Positions 50,487-60,476 are shown, counted from the stretch's first letter. The stretch: DNA of 64,000 bases from Acidobacteriota bacterium (GCA_029861955.1 JAOTYK010000004.1:85351-149350), one strand, 5' to 3'. Notes: generated by a model not told the origin, from the sequence alone. A program made the numbers and translations.

Positions 50487-52533
50487 ATGGCTGATCGTTC
50501 TCGCCGTCTTTCTCTCGCTACCGGCGTTCGCCGCCAAGATCACCGTGGTCAACCTCAACGGCCCGGGTGAGGGCTTCAACGATGCCACGATGGTGACCGG
50601 GGTTCATGGCAACGACGGTACGACCCTCGGCGCCCAGCGCCTGAACGCGTTCCAGGCGGCCGCCAACTACTGGGGTTCCAGACTCGCCAGCGATGTCGAG
50701 ATCAAGATCGATGCGATCCTCGAACCCCTGCCTTGTGACCCGAATTCTGCGGTCCTGGGCTCGGCCGGCGCCAACTCGATCTCGCTCAATTTTCCCAACG
50801 CACCGGTTGCCGACACCTGGTACCCCGCCGCGCTGGCCAGCGCGCTGGCGGGATTCGATGTTTCGATGAGCTCCGACCTGAGCGCCAGCTTCAACAGCGA
50901 CATCGATGACGACGATCCCAATTGCCTCACGGGCATCGGTTGGTACTACGGCATCGCGGTGGAGGCCCCGGGGGGAACGACCAGCTTTTACGACACCGTC
51001 CTGCACGAGATCGGCCACGGGCTCGGATTCGCTACGCTGGTCGATTTTGCGACCGGCGAAGAATTTGGTGACCCGATGTTCGGGTTCTTCCCCGACATCT
51101 TCGAAAGTTTCCTCGAAGACCACAGCCTCGGCTCGCTCTGGCCCTCGTTGAGTAATGCTCAGCGGGTGACCTCGGCCGTGTCCACCGGCGAATTGCACTG
51201 GGTCGGTCCCTCGGTGGCCAACGTCTGTCAGACCGTTCAGGCCGGGACCAGCGGCACCCATGTCGACATGTATGCACCCAATCCTCTCGAGGGCGGTTCG
51301 TCGGTCAATCACTTCGATGAAGGGATGGATCCCAACGAGTTGATGGAACCGGTGGCGACGACGACGTTCCAGGATCACCTGGTCCGTGCTGCCATGGAAG
51401 ACATGGGTTGGCGCGGGGTGGTCCTCCAGACCCGCTCGGCCGGCGACGTCGACAATGACGGGACGGAGGATGTCGCCGTCCTCGCCGGAGACTTCGAGAA
51501 GGCCTTCAACCTCGTCTTCGTCTTCAGCGGCGACGACGGCTCGGAGATTTCCAAGATCTTCTTCCCGACGGCTTTCGCCGCCAAGGGCATGGAGATCCTG
51601 CCGAGCTTTGGCGGAACCGTCGCCAACGAAGTCGCAGTGTTGATGCACAACCCGGTCACCGGGGAGAATCTCGTCCGGGTCAAGGATCTGTCCAGCGGCG
51701 CTAACTTGAGCCTCATCACCTACTCCGACTCGCTGTACGTCGTCGAGATGGAGATCGTGCCGAACTTCGGGGGAAGCGCAGCGTCTGAGATCGCCCTGCT
51801 GGTTCGGGAGCGGGGCGGTCTCAACCTGAACCGGGTGATGATCAAGGATGGCTCCAGCGGAGCACTTCTACAGACGATCTACTTCCACAACACGTTCATC
51901 AGTTTCGACATCGAGGTTGTCAGCGACTTCGGCGGCACGGCGGCGGCCGAGATCGCCATCCTCTCCCGACGCTGCATTGACCAGGTGGTCCGGGTCGATA
52001 CCCGTGATGCGTCCAGCGCGGCGTTGCTAAGCCGGATCTTCTTCCCCACCGACCAGGTCCCGCTGGACCTCGAGGTGCTACCGGACATCGGTGGCGTCAC
52101 CGGAACGACCGCCGACGAGTTGGTCGTCCTCGGTCGCCGTCCGACGGATAACTTCGTCAAGATCAAGGTCAAGGACGCGTCCAACGGTGTGATCCTGACG
52201 GATATCAACTACTCATCAACGGTCGAGCCTCTGGATATCGAGATCATGGCGGACTTCGCCGGGACCAGCTCGGCGGAGATCGCTCTACTGGGCCGCAAAC
52301 CAAGCAATGGCTTCGTCGACGTCAAGATCAAGGACGGCACCAGCGCCGTTCTTCTCGAGCAACTCGTCTTCGCCGACACCCGGTTGCCCTATGACCTGGG
52401 GATTCTCTCCGACATGGACGGGGGCGGAAATGACGAGGTCAGCGTGATGACGTTACGACCTAGCGATAGTCAACGACGGCTACCGATCAAGGATGCGATG
52501 GGGACCCTGCTGTGGTCCATCGAGGTGCCCTAG
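50476..52533 (+). CDS. Secreted zincin-motif protein with FG-GAP-like repeats
   Basis: A protein of 685 residues with a signal peptide (WLIVLAVFLSLPAFAA). Residues about 30-310 form the protease-like head, with TVLHEIGHGLGFATLVD near residue 175. HEIGH is a zinc-binding HExxH, but position 11 of the metzincin HExxHxxGxxH pattern is Thr. A Met-turn-like NELMEPVAT follows. The C-terminal 370 residues are six or seven blocks of about 55 residues (DFGGTAAAEIAIL, RVKDLSSGANL), which look like FG-GAP/VCBS propeller blades. It may be a protease or a dead scaffold; I cannot decide. It ends on the sulfotransferase (CTAG overlap). Confidence 0.78.
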   Translation: MRNKWLIVLAVFLSLPAFAAKITVVNLNGPGEGFNDATMVTGVHGNDGTTLGAQRLNAFQAAANYWGSRLASDVEIKIDAILEPLPCDPNSAVLGSAGANSISLNFPNAPVADTWYPAALASALAGFDVSMSSDLSASFNSDIDDDDPNCLTGIGWYYGIAVEAPGGTTSFYDTVLHEIGHGLGFATLVDFATGEEFGDPMFGFFPDIFESFLEDHSLGSLWPSLSNAQRVTSAVSTGELHWVGPSVANVCQTVQAGTSGTHVDMYAPNPLEGGSSVNHFDEGMDPNELMEPVATTTFQDHLVRAAMEDMGWRGVVLQTRSAGDVDNDGTEDVAVLAGDFEKAFNLVFVFSGDDGSEISKIFFPTAFAAKGMEILPSFGGTVANEVAVLMHNPVTGENLVRVKDLSSGANLSLITYSDSLYVVEMEIVPNFGGSAASEIALLVRERGGLNLNRVMIKDGSSGALLQTIYFHNTFISFDIEVVSDFGGTAAAEIAILSRRCIDQVVRVDTRDASSAALLSRIFFPTDQVPLDLEVLPDIGGVTGTTADELVVLGRRPTDNFVKIKVKDASNGVILTDINYSSTVEPLDIEIMADFAGTSSAEIALLGRKPSNGFVDVKIKDGTSAVLLEQLVFADTRLPYDLGILSDMDGGGNDEVSVMTLRPSDSQRRLPIKDAMGTLLWSIEVP

Positions 52534-53246
52534 CGGTCGATCGTCGTGACGATCTGATGGTAGAGATCGATCGCCTCGTCGAAGCGGCGCCGTAGGTCGG
52601 CGTCGCCCTCGACGCGGGCTCTCAGTTCGCTCTTCAGGTGACGACGGTGGTCGGAGGGTCGCCCCACCGTCGCCTCCGTCACTGACGCGCTTCCCGTGTC
52701 TTCGCGATCCATCCTTTCGACCTCCGCAAACACGCGTCGGACGTTGTCCTCGCTGTGGACAAACGATCGAAACGACGCCCCGAAACGACGGTTCAGCCGC
52801 TCGACCACCGAACCAAAGTCCCGGGTCACCTCCTCGAAACGTCCCAGAACGAAGTGCGGTCTGAGATCGAAACACGAACGATAGAAACGGGTGTACTCGC
52901 GGACGGCCTGATGGGGCTCCCACTCGGGGTGCCGGATCACCGTCGACAGAACCGCGTCGTGGGGATGCCGAATCAGCAGGATCGTCGGCAGGCGGCGACG
53001 AGCGGCGGCGAGAATCTGCGCCGAGACATGGAGGTGACGGGCGATCCGGACCTCTCGCCCCTGGGCCAATTGGAAGGCCGCGGCGGCAAAAGTGTTCCCG
53101 GAACGGGGGTAGCCCTCGATCACGACCTCCGTCTTCGGGCCCACGGCGAACGAGGCCTTGCGCCCACGCAGGCGGATGAGGCTGTGAAAGAGGAGCGGAG
53201 ACTGCCCCAGAAGCGCTCGCAACTCGTACCGCAGGTTCAAAGTCAC
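52530..53246 (-). CDS. Sulfotransferase family protein
   Basis: A protein of 238 residues. The PAPS 5'-phosphosulfate loop is VVIEGYPRSGNTFAAAAF (residues about 41-58) and the 3'-phosphate motif is TILLIRHPHDAVLSTVI. It is short for the family but both motifs are present. It lies at the head of the glycan locus, convergent with the zincin gene, and probably sulfates a sugar of the locus product. Confidence 0.83.
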   Translation of the reverse strand: MTLNLRYELRALLGQSPLLFHSLIRLRGRKASFAVGPKTEVVIEGYPRSGNTFAAAAFQLAQGREVRIARHLHVSAQILAAARRRLPTILLIRHPHDAVLSTVIRHPEWEPHQAVREYTRFYRSCFDLRPHFVLGRFEEVTRDFGSVVERLNRRFGASFRSFVHSEDNVRRVFAEVERMDREDTGSASVTEATVGRPSDHRRHLKSELRARVEGDADLRRRFDEAIDLYHQIVTTIDR

Positions 53247-53282
53247 CGATCTATTTGAACATACGACCTCCGCGAGGGCTGC

Positions 53283-53288
53283 TATAAT
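53283..53288 (+). promoter_or_regulatory. Consensus -10 box next to the epimerase start
   Basis: TATAAT, followed by 8 nt and ATG (53297). The transcript would begin within about 2 nt of the start codon. The -35 region is weak. It starts the epimerase-glycosyltransferase unit. Confidence 0.55.
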
Positions 53289-53296
53289 CCGCGCCC

Positions 53297-54259
53297 ATGA
53301 AAATACTTATTTCCGGTGGAAACGGTTACGTCGGTCGAGAGTTGTCACGGCTTGCCGTCAACGAGCACGAACTCTGCATCCTCGACTCGCTGCATTACGG
53401 GTACAACCGTTTCGACGAGGCCGAGCGAGACCGCTTTCGACTCGAGCAAGTCAACCTGACGGACAACGCTGCCGTTGCCCGGGTCATCAACGACTTTCAA
53501 CCACAGGTGATCATCAACCTGGCGGCCATCCACTACATCCCCGAGTGTGAGGAGACCCCCTCCATCGCCGTGGCCACCAACGTCTCCGGGACGGTCAACC
53601 TCCTCGCCAATGCGCCGCGAGGCTGTCGCTTCGTCTTCGCCAGCTCGGGTGCAGTCTACGCGCCGGCCGAAGGGCCCCATGGCGAGGAGACCTCCGAGAT
53701 CGCGCCGCAGGATATCTATGGCTGGACCAAGCTGCAGGGCGAGCAGTACCTGCGGTATCTCGTGGCCCGTCGTGGACTCTCCGGCGTCATCATCCGCCTG
53801 TTCAACGTCATCGGCCCGGGCGAGACCAATCCTCATATTCTTCCGGAGATCATCGCCCAGCTGAAGTCCGGTCGCCGGACGCTCCAACTGGGCAATATCG
53901 AACCGCGTCGCGACTACATCGACGTGTCCGACGCCGCCCGCGGCTTCCTTCGCGCTGCAACCATCGGTGAGATGGATGAGGGCGAGGTTCGAGTCGCCAA
54001 CCTTGGAACCCAGCGGCAGTATTCGGTGCGCGAACTACTCGACCGACTTCGCGCCGTGACCGGCGCCGAGTTCGACATCGAGCTGGATCGAGCCCGGTTG
54101 CGCGCCAGCGATCGACCGTCGTTGTTGGCGGATCGGACACGGATGGCGGAGTGGTTCGACTGGACTCCGGGGTACGAGATCGATCAGACGCTGGAACGCA
54201 CCTGGGCGCAGCCCGATCTTCCGCGCAGCCTCATCCAGAAGTACCCGCCTGCCGAATGA
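53297..54259 (+). CDS. NAD-dependent sugar epimerase/dehydratase (GalE-like SDR)
   Basis: A protein of 320 residues. The Rossmann nucleotide site is ILISGGNGYVGRELSRL, and the catalytic YxxxK is in DIYGWTKLQGEQYL. The upstream Ser lies in FASSGAVYAP. It belongs to the extended short-chain dehydrogenase sugar-nucleotide enzymes such as UDP-glucose 4-epimerase; the exact sugar cannot be deduced. The stop overlaps the next gene's ATG (ATGA), so the two are co-translated. Confidence 0.9.
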   Translation: MKILISGGNGYVGRELSRLAVNEHELCILDSLHYGYNRFDEAERDRFRLEQVNLTDNAAVARVINDFQPQVIINLAAIHYIPECEETPSIAVATNVSGTVNLLANAPRGCRFVFASSGAVYAPAEGPHGEETSEIAPQDIYGWTKLQGEQYLRYLVARRGLSGVIIRLFNVIGPGETNPHILPEIIAQLKSGRRTLQLGNIEPRRDYIDVSDAARGFLRAATIGEMDEGEVRVANLGTQRQYSVRELLDRLRAVTGAEFDIELDRARLRASDRPSLLADRTRMAEWFDWTPGYEIDQTLERTWAQPDLPRSLIQKYPPAE

Positions 54260-55464
54260 AGATCCTCGCCGCCGTCGTGATCCCGCCGCATCTGTCCGTG
54301 AGCGGCGCGGTGACGGCAGCCCTGGCGTTGAGCGAGGCGATCGCCGACACCCAGCAGGTCGATATCGCCCTGATGGCCTACGACGAGAGCACGTCTTCGC
54401 TGGGCAAGGCACGGTTGCTACGCCGCCGCGCCCGGAACCCTCTTCGTTGGACTCGGGGGATCTTGCCCGATCGATTTCGCACGTTGTTCTGGTCTTCGGA
54501 TATTCCGCGGCTGGTCGCCCGCGGCGCCTACGACCTGGTCCACCTCCACAACCCGATCCCCGCCCTCGAGCTTCGACGCATCGCTCGAGCATGCAAACGA
54601 GCCGGAGTTCCGTACGTCATCTCGACTCACGGTTTTGTCGAAGTCGCCGGTGGCGCCGGGTCTTATGGTCTGAGGGGCGTCCGTCGTGTTGCCTGGGATT
54701 GGTTCGTTCGCCGCCCCTTCGAGGAGGTGGTCCGCAACGCCTCACGCCTGCTGGCCCTGTCGCCCGAGGAGCGGCCGATCCTTCATCGGCTGGGTGTTCA
54801 CGACGACGACATTCGCATCGTGACCAACGGCGTGGACGCTGCAACCTACGACGCCGTGCCCGACGCCGACCTCGCCGCGTTTCGCGATCGGTTTGACCTG
54901 CCGAAACCCTCGGCCATGGATCCGCCGGTCTGTGCGTTCCTGGGCAACCACACAAGTAACAAGGGCATCGATGTGCTGCTCGACGGGTTCTGCCGACAGG
55001 ACCTGCCGTTCCTGTTGGTCGTCGGGGGTATGATGAAACCGCACAACGTCCGCTACGACGACTACGCGAGCCATCGCGATCCAGGCTGCCGACAACGGAT
55101 CGTGTTCACCGACCTGCTGGAGGATCGCGAGGCCCGTGCGTTGATGCGACTGGCGGATCTGTTCGTCTTCCCGACCCGTGCCGACACCCTTCCATTGGTC
55201 ATCCTCGAGGCCATGGCCAGTGAGACAACCGTGCTGGCGACACGCGTAGGCGGGATCCCCTACCAGATCGACGAGACCTGCGGACGCCTGATCCCACCCG
55301 GCGATCCGGACGCGCTGGGACAAGCGTACCGCGATCTGTATGAACGTCGCAGTGAACTGTCGAGACTCGGACGGTCTGCCAGAGCCCGGGTCGAGAGCCG
55401 CTTCTCGTGGCCCGCATCGGCGACGTCCGCGATGGCTGCCTATCGGGAGTTGGTTTCGGACTGA
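54256..55464 (+). CDS. Family 4 glycosyltransferase
   Basis: The start at 54256 (ATGA overlap) gives 402 residues. The GT-B fold has an N-terminal domain (KILAAVVIPPHLSVSGAVTA) and a C-terminal donor-binding domain with FLGNHTSNKGIDVLLDGF. The conserved GT4 motif is LFVFPTRADTLPLVILEAMA, followed by GGIPYQI. It adds a sugar of unknown type. The 3' end runs 25 nt into the convergent membrane-protein gene. Confidence 0.9.
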   Translation: MKILAAVVIPPHLSVSGAVTAALALSEAIADTQQVDIALMAYDESTSSLGKARLLRRRARNPLRWTRGILPDRFRTLFWSSDIPRLVARGAYDLVHLHNPIPALELRRIARACKRAGVPYVISTHGFVEVAGGAGSYGLRGVRRVAWDWFVRRPFEEVVRNASRLLALSPEERPILHRLGVHDDDIRIVTNGVDAATYDAVPDADLAAFRDRFDLPKPSAMDPPVCAFLGNHTSNKGIDVLLDGFCRQDLPFLLVVGGMMKPHNVRYDDYASHRDPGCRQRIVFTDLLEDREARALMRLADLFVFPTRADTLPLVILEAMASETTVLATRVGGIPYQIDETCGRLIPPGDPDALGQAYRDLYERRSELSRLGRSARARVESRFSWPASATSAMAAYRELVSD

Positions 55465-56849
55465 CGGAATCGGTCGTGGGCCACGGCCAGACCCGAGAAG
55501 GCCAGGGTCGGCACGACCACGAACGCGTAGTGCAGGGTGTTGTCCGTGATCGACGTCAACAGGACTGCGATCACCGCGAGGAATGCCGCAAGGTTCCAAC
55601 GCACGCTATCCGCGGACCCCGCGTTCACGCCATCACGCCATCCGCGCCAGTGGTAGTGGACCAGAGAGAACCACGCGAGCATGAGCAGGACGACACCCAC
55701 GGCACCGAGGTCATGAAACGCCTGCAGATACTCGTTGTGAGGATGGGCGGCATCGCGTGGTGCCGATATCGCCACATCTGCCACAACAATTCTTGCATTC
55801 CCCGGACCCCAGCCGAGTAGCGGTTGCTCGAGGGCGCTGTCCCAGACGTAACTCCAGCGCTCCGCACGACCCATCGTGTTCAGCGACGTGAAGGAGTCCG
55901 ACAACGAGCCGGCACCGTCGAAGAAGAACCGTTGATGGATTGCCGGAACATAAGCGATCAGGAGCGCGCAGATGATGACGGCCATCACACCGCCGACCAA
56001 CAGTTGACGACGTTTGTTGGGGTTCACTCGATGGACGGCCAGTAGAAGAATCCCGACCACGGCGGCCGTCCGCGACATCGTGAAGGCGATCAGCCCCAGC
56101 GCCAGCAACGCGGACGCCCGGGACACCCCACGCCACCGCGGTGAGATGGGTGCCCGCCAGATCGCGAGCGACGCGGCCAACGCGGTCAACAGGAATAGAC
56201 TGGTGCCCCGTGGCGCCAGGACTCCGTAGGGACCCTCCAGCGTCATCTGTTCGTTGCCGGTTGCGAAGAGAACCACGTAAAGCGCGAACAACAGCGCGAC
56301 ACTACCGATCATCGTCCCACCGACCGCACGTGAAACGACGTCTACACGCCGTGCGGCATACCCCGCGACGAAGAACCCACACAGCCACGGCAGCGTGTAG
56401 AACAGGACATCCTTCAACCCCTCCGAATGGTACGCCGTCGTCCAGCGCAGCAGGACCGCAGCGATGAACAGCGTCATCGGCAGATAGGGTCGAATCTGCC
56501 TCATTTCTTTGAGATGGATCACGATCAGAACGGCCAGGAATCCGGCCACGAAGATCCAGCGAAGACCGGAGACGGTCATGTCGGTGGAACCCACCCTCAG
56601 CAGATCGAACGGCGTCTTCAATCCGGAGATCGCCGACCCCAGGAGCACGAACACGAGGAACGCCGTGGGACGCGCGAGAAACACGCCTGCGGCAATCCCC
56701 AGCGCGACGAGAGCGGCGACGAACGGTAGCAGGCTTGAGGATGCGAACGAGAGACCGATGGAAACGAGCAGACACAGTCCGATCCCGAACGCGTAGACCC
56801 GCGCGAGGGATGTGCCACCGGTGTGAGCGGACTGTACGTGGCTCGTCAC
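55440..56849 (-). CDS. O-antigen ligase/Wzy-family membrane protein (second copy)
   Basis: A protein of 469 residues with about twelve membrane helices. The conserved periplasmic loop is WGPGNARIVVADVAISAPRD with AHPHNEYLQAFHDLGAVGVV, the usual HNxxLQ(x)xxxxG Wzy_C pattern. It is a second member of the family in the locus. The one at 48489 is coupled to the Wzc-like kinase and this one to the initiating transferase. They may act as polymerase and ligase, or on different glycans. Confidence 0.85.
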   Translation of the reverse strand: MTSHVQSAHTGGTSLARVYAFGIGLCLLVSIGLSFASSSLLPFVAALVALGIAAGVFLARPTAFLVFVLLGSAISGLKTPFDLLRVGSTDMTVSGLRWIFVAGFLAVLIVIHLKEMRQIRPYLPMTLFIAAVLLRWTTAYHSEGLKDVLFYTLPWLCGFFVAGYAARRVDVVSRAVGGTMIGSVALLFALYVVLFATGNEQMTLEGPYGVLAPRGTSLFLLTALAASLAIWRAPISPRWRGVSRASALLALGLIAFTMSRTAAVVGILLLAVHRVNPNKRRQLLVGGVMAVIICALLIAYVPAIHQRFFFDGAGSLSDSFTSLNTMGRAERWSYVWDSALEQPLLGWGPGNARIVVADVAISAPRDAAHPHNEYLQAFHDLGAVGVVLLMLAWFSLVHYHWRGWRDGVNAGSADSVRWNLAAFLAVIAVLLTSITDNTLHYAFVVVPTLAFSGLAVAHDRFRQSETNSR

Positions 56850-56867
56850 GGCTCTCCGGTGAGGCTC

Positions 56868-58340
56868 CTAGACGGCCCGATTGCGGGACAGGAGCACGAA
56901 AGGGGTCACCGCCATGATGGCGAGATCCATGCTTGTGCTGCGACGCTCAAGATAATACAGGTCGTACTGAATGTTGTCGTGGATGCTGAATGCACGATCA
57001 GCGCTGATCTGCCACAGGCCGGTGATCCCGGGCTTGACGGACAAACGTTGGCGCTGGATGTCGTCGTACCCGTCGACGACGAACGGCATCTCAGGCCGAG
57101 GCCCGACAAGACTCATCTCGCCTCGCAACACGTTGAAGAGTTGCGGTAGCTCGTCGATGCTCGTGCGACGAAGCAAGGACCCGACACCAGTAATCCGCGT
57201 GTCGTCATGACCCGTCGGATGACGACCGTAGGCCGGCGCGGTGGTATGCATCGTCCGCAATTTGAAGATCGTGAAACGACGCCCGTCGTGCCCGACCCGC
57301 TGCTGCTTGAAGAGGATCGGCCCCGGCGAACTCACCCGAATGAGGAGGGCTCCCAGAACCAGCAGCGGGGCGCTGGCGATCAGCGCCAGACCGGCTCCAG
57401 CCAGATCGACCACTCGCTTGATGACGCCGTAGAAGCGTGTCGCCGACGGCAGGCGACGGGTGAAAACCGGCATCCCGGCGACCTGCCCGAAGCGCAGTGT
57501 CGAGAACAGTAGGTCGCCGGCACTCGGGACGAAGAAGTACGCAACTCCCCGCGACTCGAGGAGACGAATGATTTCGGTGATGCGGCTCGAAGGTGCGGAG
57601 GGCATCGCGATGAACACGGCGTCCGGACGGGTCATGCGGAGGGTCTGATCCAGGGCCTCCTCGCCACCGAAGACCGGAACGCGGTCGCCGTCGACACCGG
57701 GCGTGACCCGGATCTCGCTGGCACCGAGCGACGGGTTGTCATCGATGAAACCGATTGGCGACAGACCGAGTTGGTGTTCGTCACGAAGGTGCTGGGCCAG
57801 CAGTCGCCCGGTCTCTCCGGCTCCGTAGATCAAGACGTTGCGTGTCCGTGTCTCGCGATTGCGTCGCCGGGCCTGCAGCTTCCAACCCACGAACCGCTGC
57901 GCCACCAGCGCGAACACGGTCATCGGCCCGAACATCACCAGCGTCAGGCGAGAGAACTCTCCGAACTTCGCAAAGAACGAGACGCCGAGTGTCAGGAGTA
58001 CGCCGGCGCCGACGCCGTGAAGAATCTTCTTGATCGCCTCGATCCTGAGTAGGCCAAGCTCATCGCGATACGCGCCGTAGGCCTGCAGGGCGAAGACCGT
58101 GAGGGCGGTGTAGGACGCGATGACCCGCAGGTAGAGATCCGGATCCCAGTGACGGCGACCGACACCAAGAGCCAGGTAAAGACCATAAGTCGCAACGACA
58201 GCCAGCAGCACCGTGACGATGTCCGCGCAGACCAACGAGAGCTGCCAGCGCAACTTCGGGCTGAGATGGACGGCCTTTGCCGCACCGGGTGTGGGCGAGT
58301 AGCGCGTGACCTGTGGCGCCGCACCGGGAACCGCCATCAC
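56868..58340 (-). CDS. Initiating polyprenyl-phosphate sugar-1-phosphate transferase
   Basis: A protein of 490 residues. The N-terminal part has four or five helices and a Rossmann-like [13 protein letters not shown] motif. The C-terminal catalytic domain starts [20 protein letters not shown] and contains [40 protein letters not shown] and [11 protein letters not shown], the signature of WcaJ/WbaP-type enzymes. It places the first sugar phosphate on the undecaprenyl carrier. ATGA overlap couples it to the upstream glycosyltransferase (58337). Confidence 0.93.
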   Translation of the reverse strand: MMAVPGAAPQVTRYSPTPGAAKAVHLSPKLRWQLSLVCADIVTVLLAVVATYGLYLALGVGRRHWDPDLYLRVIASYTALTVFALQAYGAYRDELGLLRIEAIKKILHGVGAGVLLTLGVSFFAKFGEFSRLTLVMFGPMTVFALVAQRFVGWKLQARRRNRETRTRNVLIYGAGETGRLLAQHLRDEHQLGLSPIGFIDDNPSLGASEIRVTPGVDGDRVPVFGGEEALDQTLRMTRPDAVFIAMPSAPSSRITEIIRLLESRGVAYFFVPSAGDLLFSTLRFGQVAGMPVFTRRLPSATRFYGVIKRVVDLAGAGLALIASAPLLVLGALLIRVSSPGPILFKQQRVGHDGRRFTIFKLRTMHTTAPAYGRHPTGHDDTRITGVGSLLRRTSIDELPQLFNVLRGEMSLVGPRPEMPFVVDGYDDIQRQRLSVKPGITGLWQISADRAFSIHDNIQYDLYYLERRSTSMDLAIMAVTPFVLLSRNRAV

Positions 58341-59176
58341 TCACCGTCCTTGTTTTCGATGACGGGATAACGGGTGATGCCGCAGACCTGTCGGATGCCG
58401 TGGAACAGAAACAGCGTGTTGTAAACGAGGTAACGACGCCAGAGACGCCGGGGCTCCTGGATCAGGCGAAAGAGCCATTGCAGGCCGGCGCGCCGCATCC
58501 ATCGCGGCCCCTCGGACTTGATCCCGGCGAGAAAATCGAAGGCCGCACCGACGCCGACCAACAACGACGGCCGAAGGGCTTGCCGATGTCGGGCCATCCA
58601 GAACACCTGGGCGGGCGCGCCCAGCCCGACCCACACGATATCCGCCCCGCTGGCGTTGATCTCATCGAGGATCTCTTGTTGTCGTTCAGGTCCCGGGTCG
58701 CCGAAGGGCGGTGTCATGGCGCCCGCAACCCTCAGGTCCGGGTTCATCGCGCGAGCCGCTTCGACGAACTGGGCGGTGATCGCTTCGTTGGCGCCACCGA
58801 AGAAGTAGTGCCGGGTCTCTCGATGTCCGGGGTCCGTCAACACCGCCCGCAGCGTGTCGGGTCCGTAGACTCGCTCGACGGGATGCGAGGTGCGAAGACG
58901 TCCCCACCAGACCAGGGGCATGCCATCGGCGGTCTTCAACCAGCTGCCGGCGACGGCCTCCTTGAAGGCCGGATCCCTCACGGCCTCGACGACATCGTTG
59001 ACGGTGCAGACCGAAACGTAGCCCGTGCGACCCTCGGCAATATGTTTGGCGAACAGCCGTACCGATTGCTCCCGGGTCAGCGCGGATATGCGAGTGCCGA
59101 GAACGTTATAGCTCTCCACCTCGGAACAGACCTGTGTTCCGTTGGAGCTGTCCAGACAGGTTGCATGGATGTTCAT
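58337..59176 (-). CDS. WecG/TagA/CpsF-family glycosyltransferase
   Basis: The ATG at 59176 gives about 279 residues; a GTG at 59212 is an alternative. The family pattern is visible: SVCTVNDVVEAVRDP, then KTADGMPLVWWGR, VERVYGPDTLRA, ADIVWVGLGAPAQVFWMARH and VGAAFDFLAG. These enzymes transfer a sugar (often N-acetylmannosamine-type) onto the lipid-linked acceptor in the cytoplasm. It is coupled to the initiating transferase gene by a 4-nt overlap. Confidence 0.9.
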   Translation of the reverse strand: MNIHATCLDSSNGTQVCSEVESYNVLGTRISALTREQSVRLFAKHIAEGRTGYVSVCTVNDVVEAVRDPAFKEAVAGSWLKTADGMPLVWWGRLRTSHPVERVYGPDTLRAVLTDPGHRETRHYFFGGANEAITAQFVEAARAMNPDLRVAGAMTPPFGDPGPERQQEILDEINASGADIVWVGLGAPAQVFWMARHRQALRPSLLVGVGAAFDFLAGIKSEGPRWMRRAGLQWLFRLIQEPRRLWRRYLVYNTLFLFHGIRQVCGITRYPVIENKDGE

Positions 59177-59246
59177 TCGGATCCGTCCGCGTCCCACTCG
59201 CTTCAGAACCACTAAACGGTTTATAATCTGATGGATAGGGAGAACG

Positions 59247-60476
59247 ATGTCAACTGCAAAGCCACCGAGGGCAGCGGGGCCGGGCCGCTGGGTGCTGGGG
59301 GTTGCGATCCTGGTCGTGGGAACGCTCTCCCTGGCCGCATCGTGGGAGAGGCTGCGGGTTCAGAGGGATCCGTCCCACCCATCCGCGTCTCGATTCACAT
59401 CGCTGATCGCGCCGTCCCCCAAAAGGTTGGCCGAACGGGTGGACCGCAACATTAAAGTTGCTGTCGCGGAATTGGAGGACGCCAACCTTCCGCCTGCGGA
59501 CCGACTGGCAGGATTTGAAGCGGCACTTCGGGAGGCCGAGAGCCTGATCCAACGTGGACTGGAGGCCCATCCTCTCGATGCCGACGCCATCGCCGAACTG
59601 GCGACGCTGCACTGGGAGTTGGCGACCCGCAAGGACGATCCCGTCCGTCGACAGGCCGTCGCCGGCATGGATCTGGCCGCCTCCCTGGCCCCGTCGGTAC
59701 CGGGAGTCCAGCGTCGCCTCGGAAGCCTGCTGCTCTCCATGGGTCGACGAGACGAAGCGCTCCAGACGTTCCGACGCTCGCTGGAGCTGTCGCCGCGTCT
59801 CGCACCGGGTATCGCCAGCGACCTTCGGGTCCAACTCTTCCCGCTGGACGAATTGATTCGGACGTTCCCGCCCTCGTCGGAGCTCTTCGTCGCCCTCGAG
59901 CCGTGGGCCCGGGAGACCGGCCAGACGGCGAAATTGACGACCGCGGTCGTGGACCATCTGGAGGATCGTGGCATCCACGCCGACGAGCCATTGATCCGGG
60001 TGTGCGGCAAATTGCTTCTCGGTGACGATAACGCACGAGAGCTTCACGATTTGCTCGCGGCCGTCCCACCCCTCGTGACGGTTCAGGCACGAGCGGAACG
60101 AGATCGGCAACGATCCCGTGCGTTGATGGGACTGGGACGACACGAAGAGGCGCTGGCGGCGGCTCGATCCGCCCGCGAACAGCTGCCCCAGGCGACACGG
60201 TATGCGGAATTTCTGGCGAGCACGCTGCTGGAGCTGGGTCAGTTCGATGACGCGATCGAGGAGGCCCATCGATCGCTGAGCCTGGCGGCAACGGGGAACG
60301 ATCCCCTCACCCGGGCAAGGCTCTACACGTTGCTCGGTCGTTCGGAGGAAGCCCGCGGAGAATTTGACCGTGCGTACGACGCCTACGCACGCGCGACGAA
60401 ACTCTCACCGGACTACGACCCGGCCCGGCGCAACCTGGATCGGCTGCGATCCCCGGCCTCGGCTCAGACCCAATGA
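59247..60476 (+). CDS. Membrane-anchored TPR protein
   Basis: A protein of 409 residues with ATG after GGGAGAACG. An N-terminal helix (WVLGVAILVVGTLSLAASW) and a spacer precede several TPR-like units (ESLIQRGLEAHPLDADAIAE; GRRDEALQTFRRSLELSPRL; QFDDAIEEAHRSLSLAATGN; EFDRAYDAYARATKLSPDYD). It is divergent from the WecG-like gene, with a shared 70-bp region. It may be a scaffold for glycan export or assembly. Its 3' end overlaps the sulfotransferase gene. Confidence 0.78.
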   Translation: MSTAKPPRAAGPGRWVLGVAILVVGTLSLAASWERLRVQRDPSHPSASRFTSLIAPSPKRLAERVDRNIKVAVAELEDANLPPADRLAGFEAALREAESLIQRGLEAHPLDADAIAELATLHWELATRKDDPVRRQAVAGMDLAASLAPSVPGVQRRLGSLLLSMGRRDEALQTFRRSLELSPRLAPGIASDLRVQLFPLDELIRTFPPSSELFVALEPWARETGQTAKLTTAVVDHLEDRGIHADEPLIRVCGKLLLGDDNARELHDLLAAVPPLVTVQARAERDRQRSRALMGLGRHEEALAAARSAREQLPQATRYAEFLASTLLELGQFDDAIEEAHRSLSLAATGNDPLTRARLYTLLGRSEEARGEFDRAYDAYARATKLSPDYDPARRNLDRLRSPASAQTQ

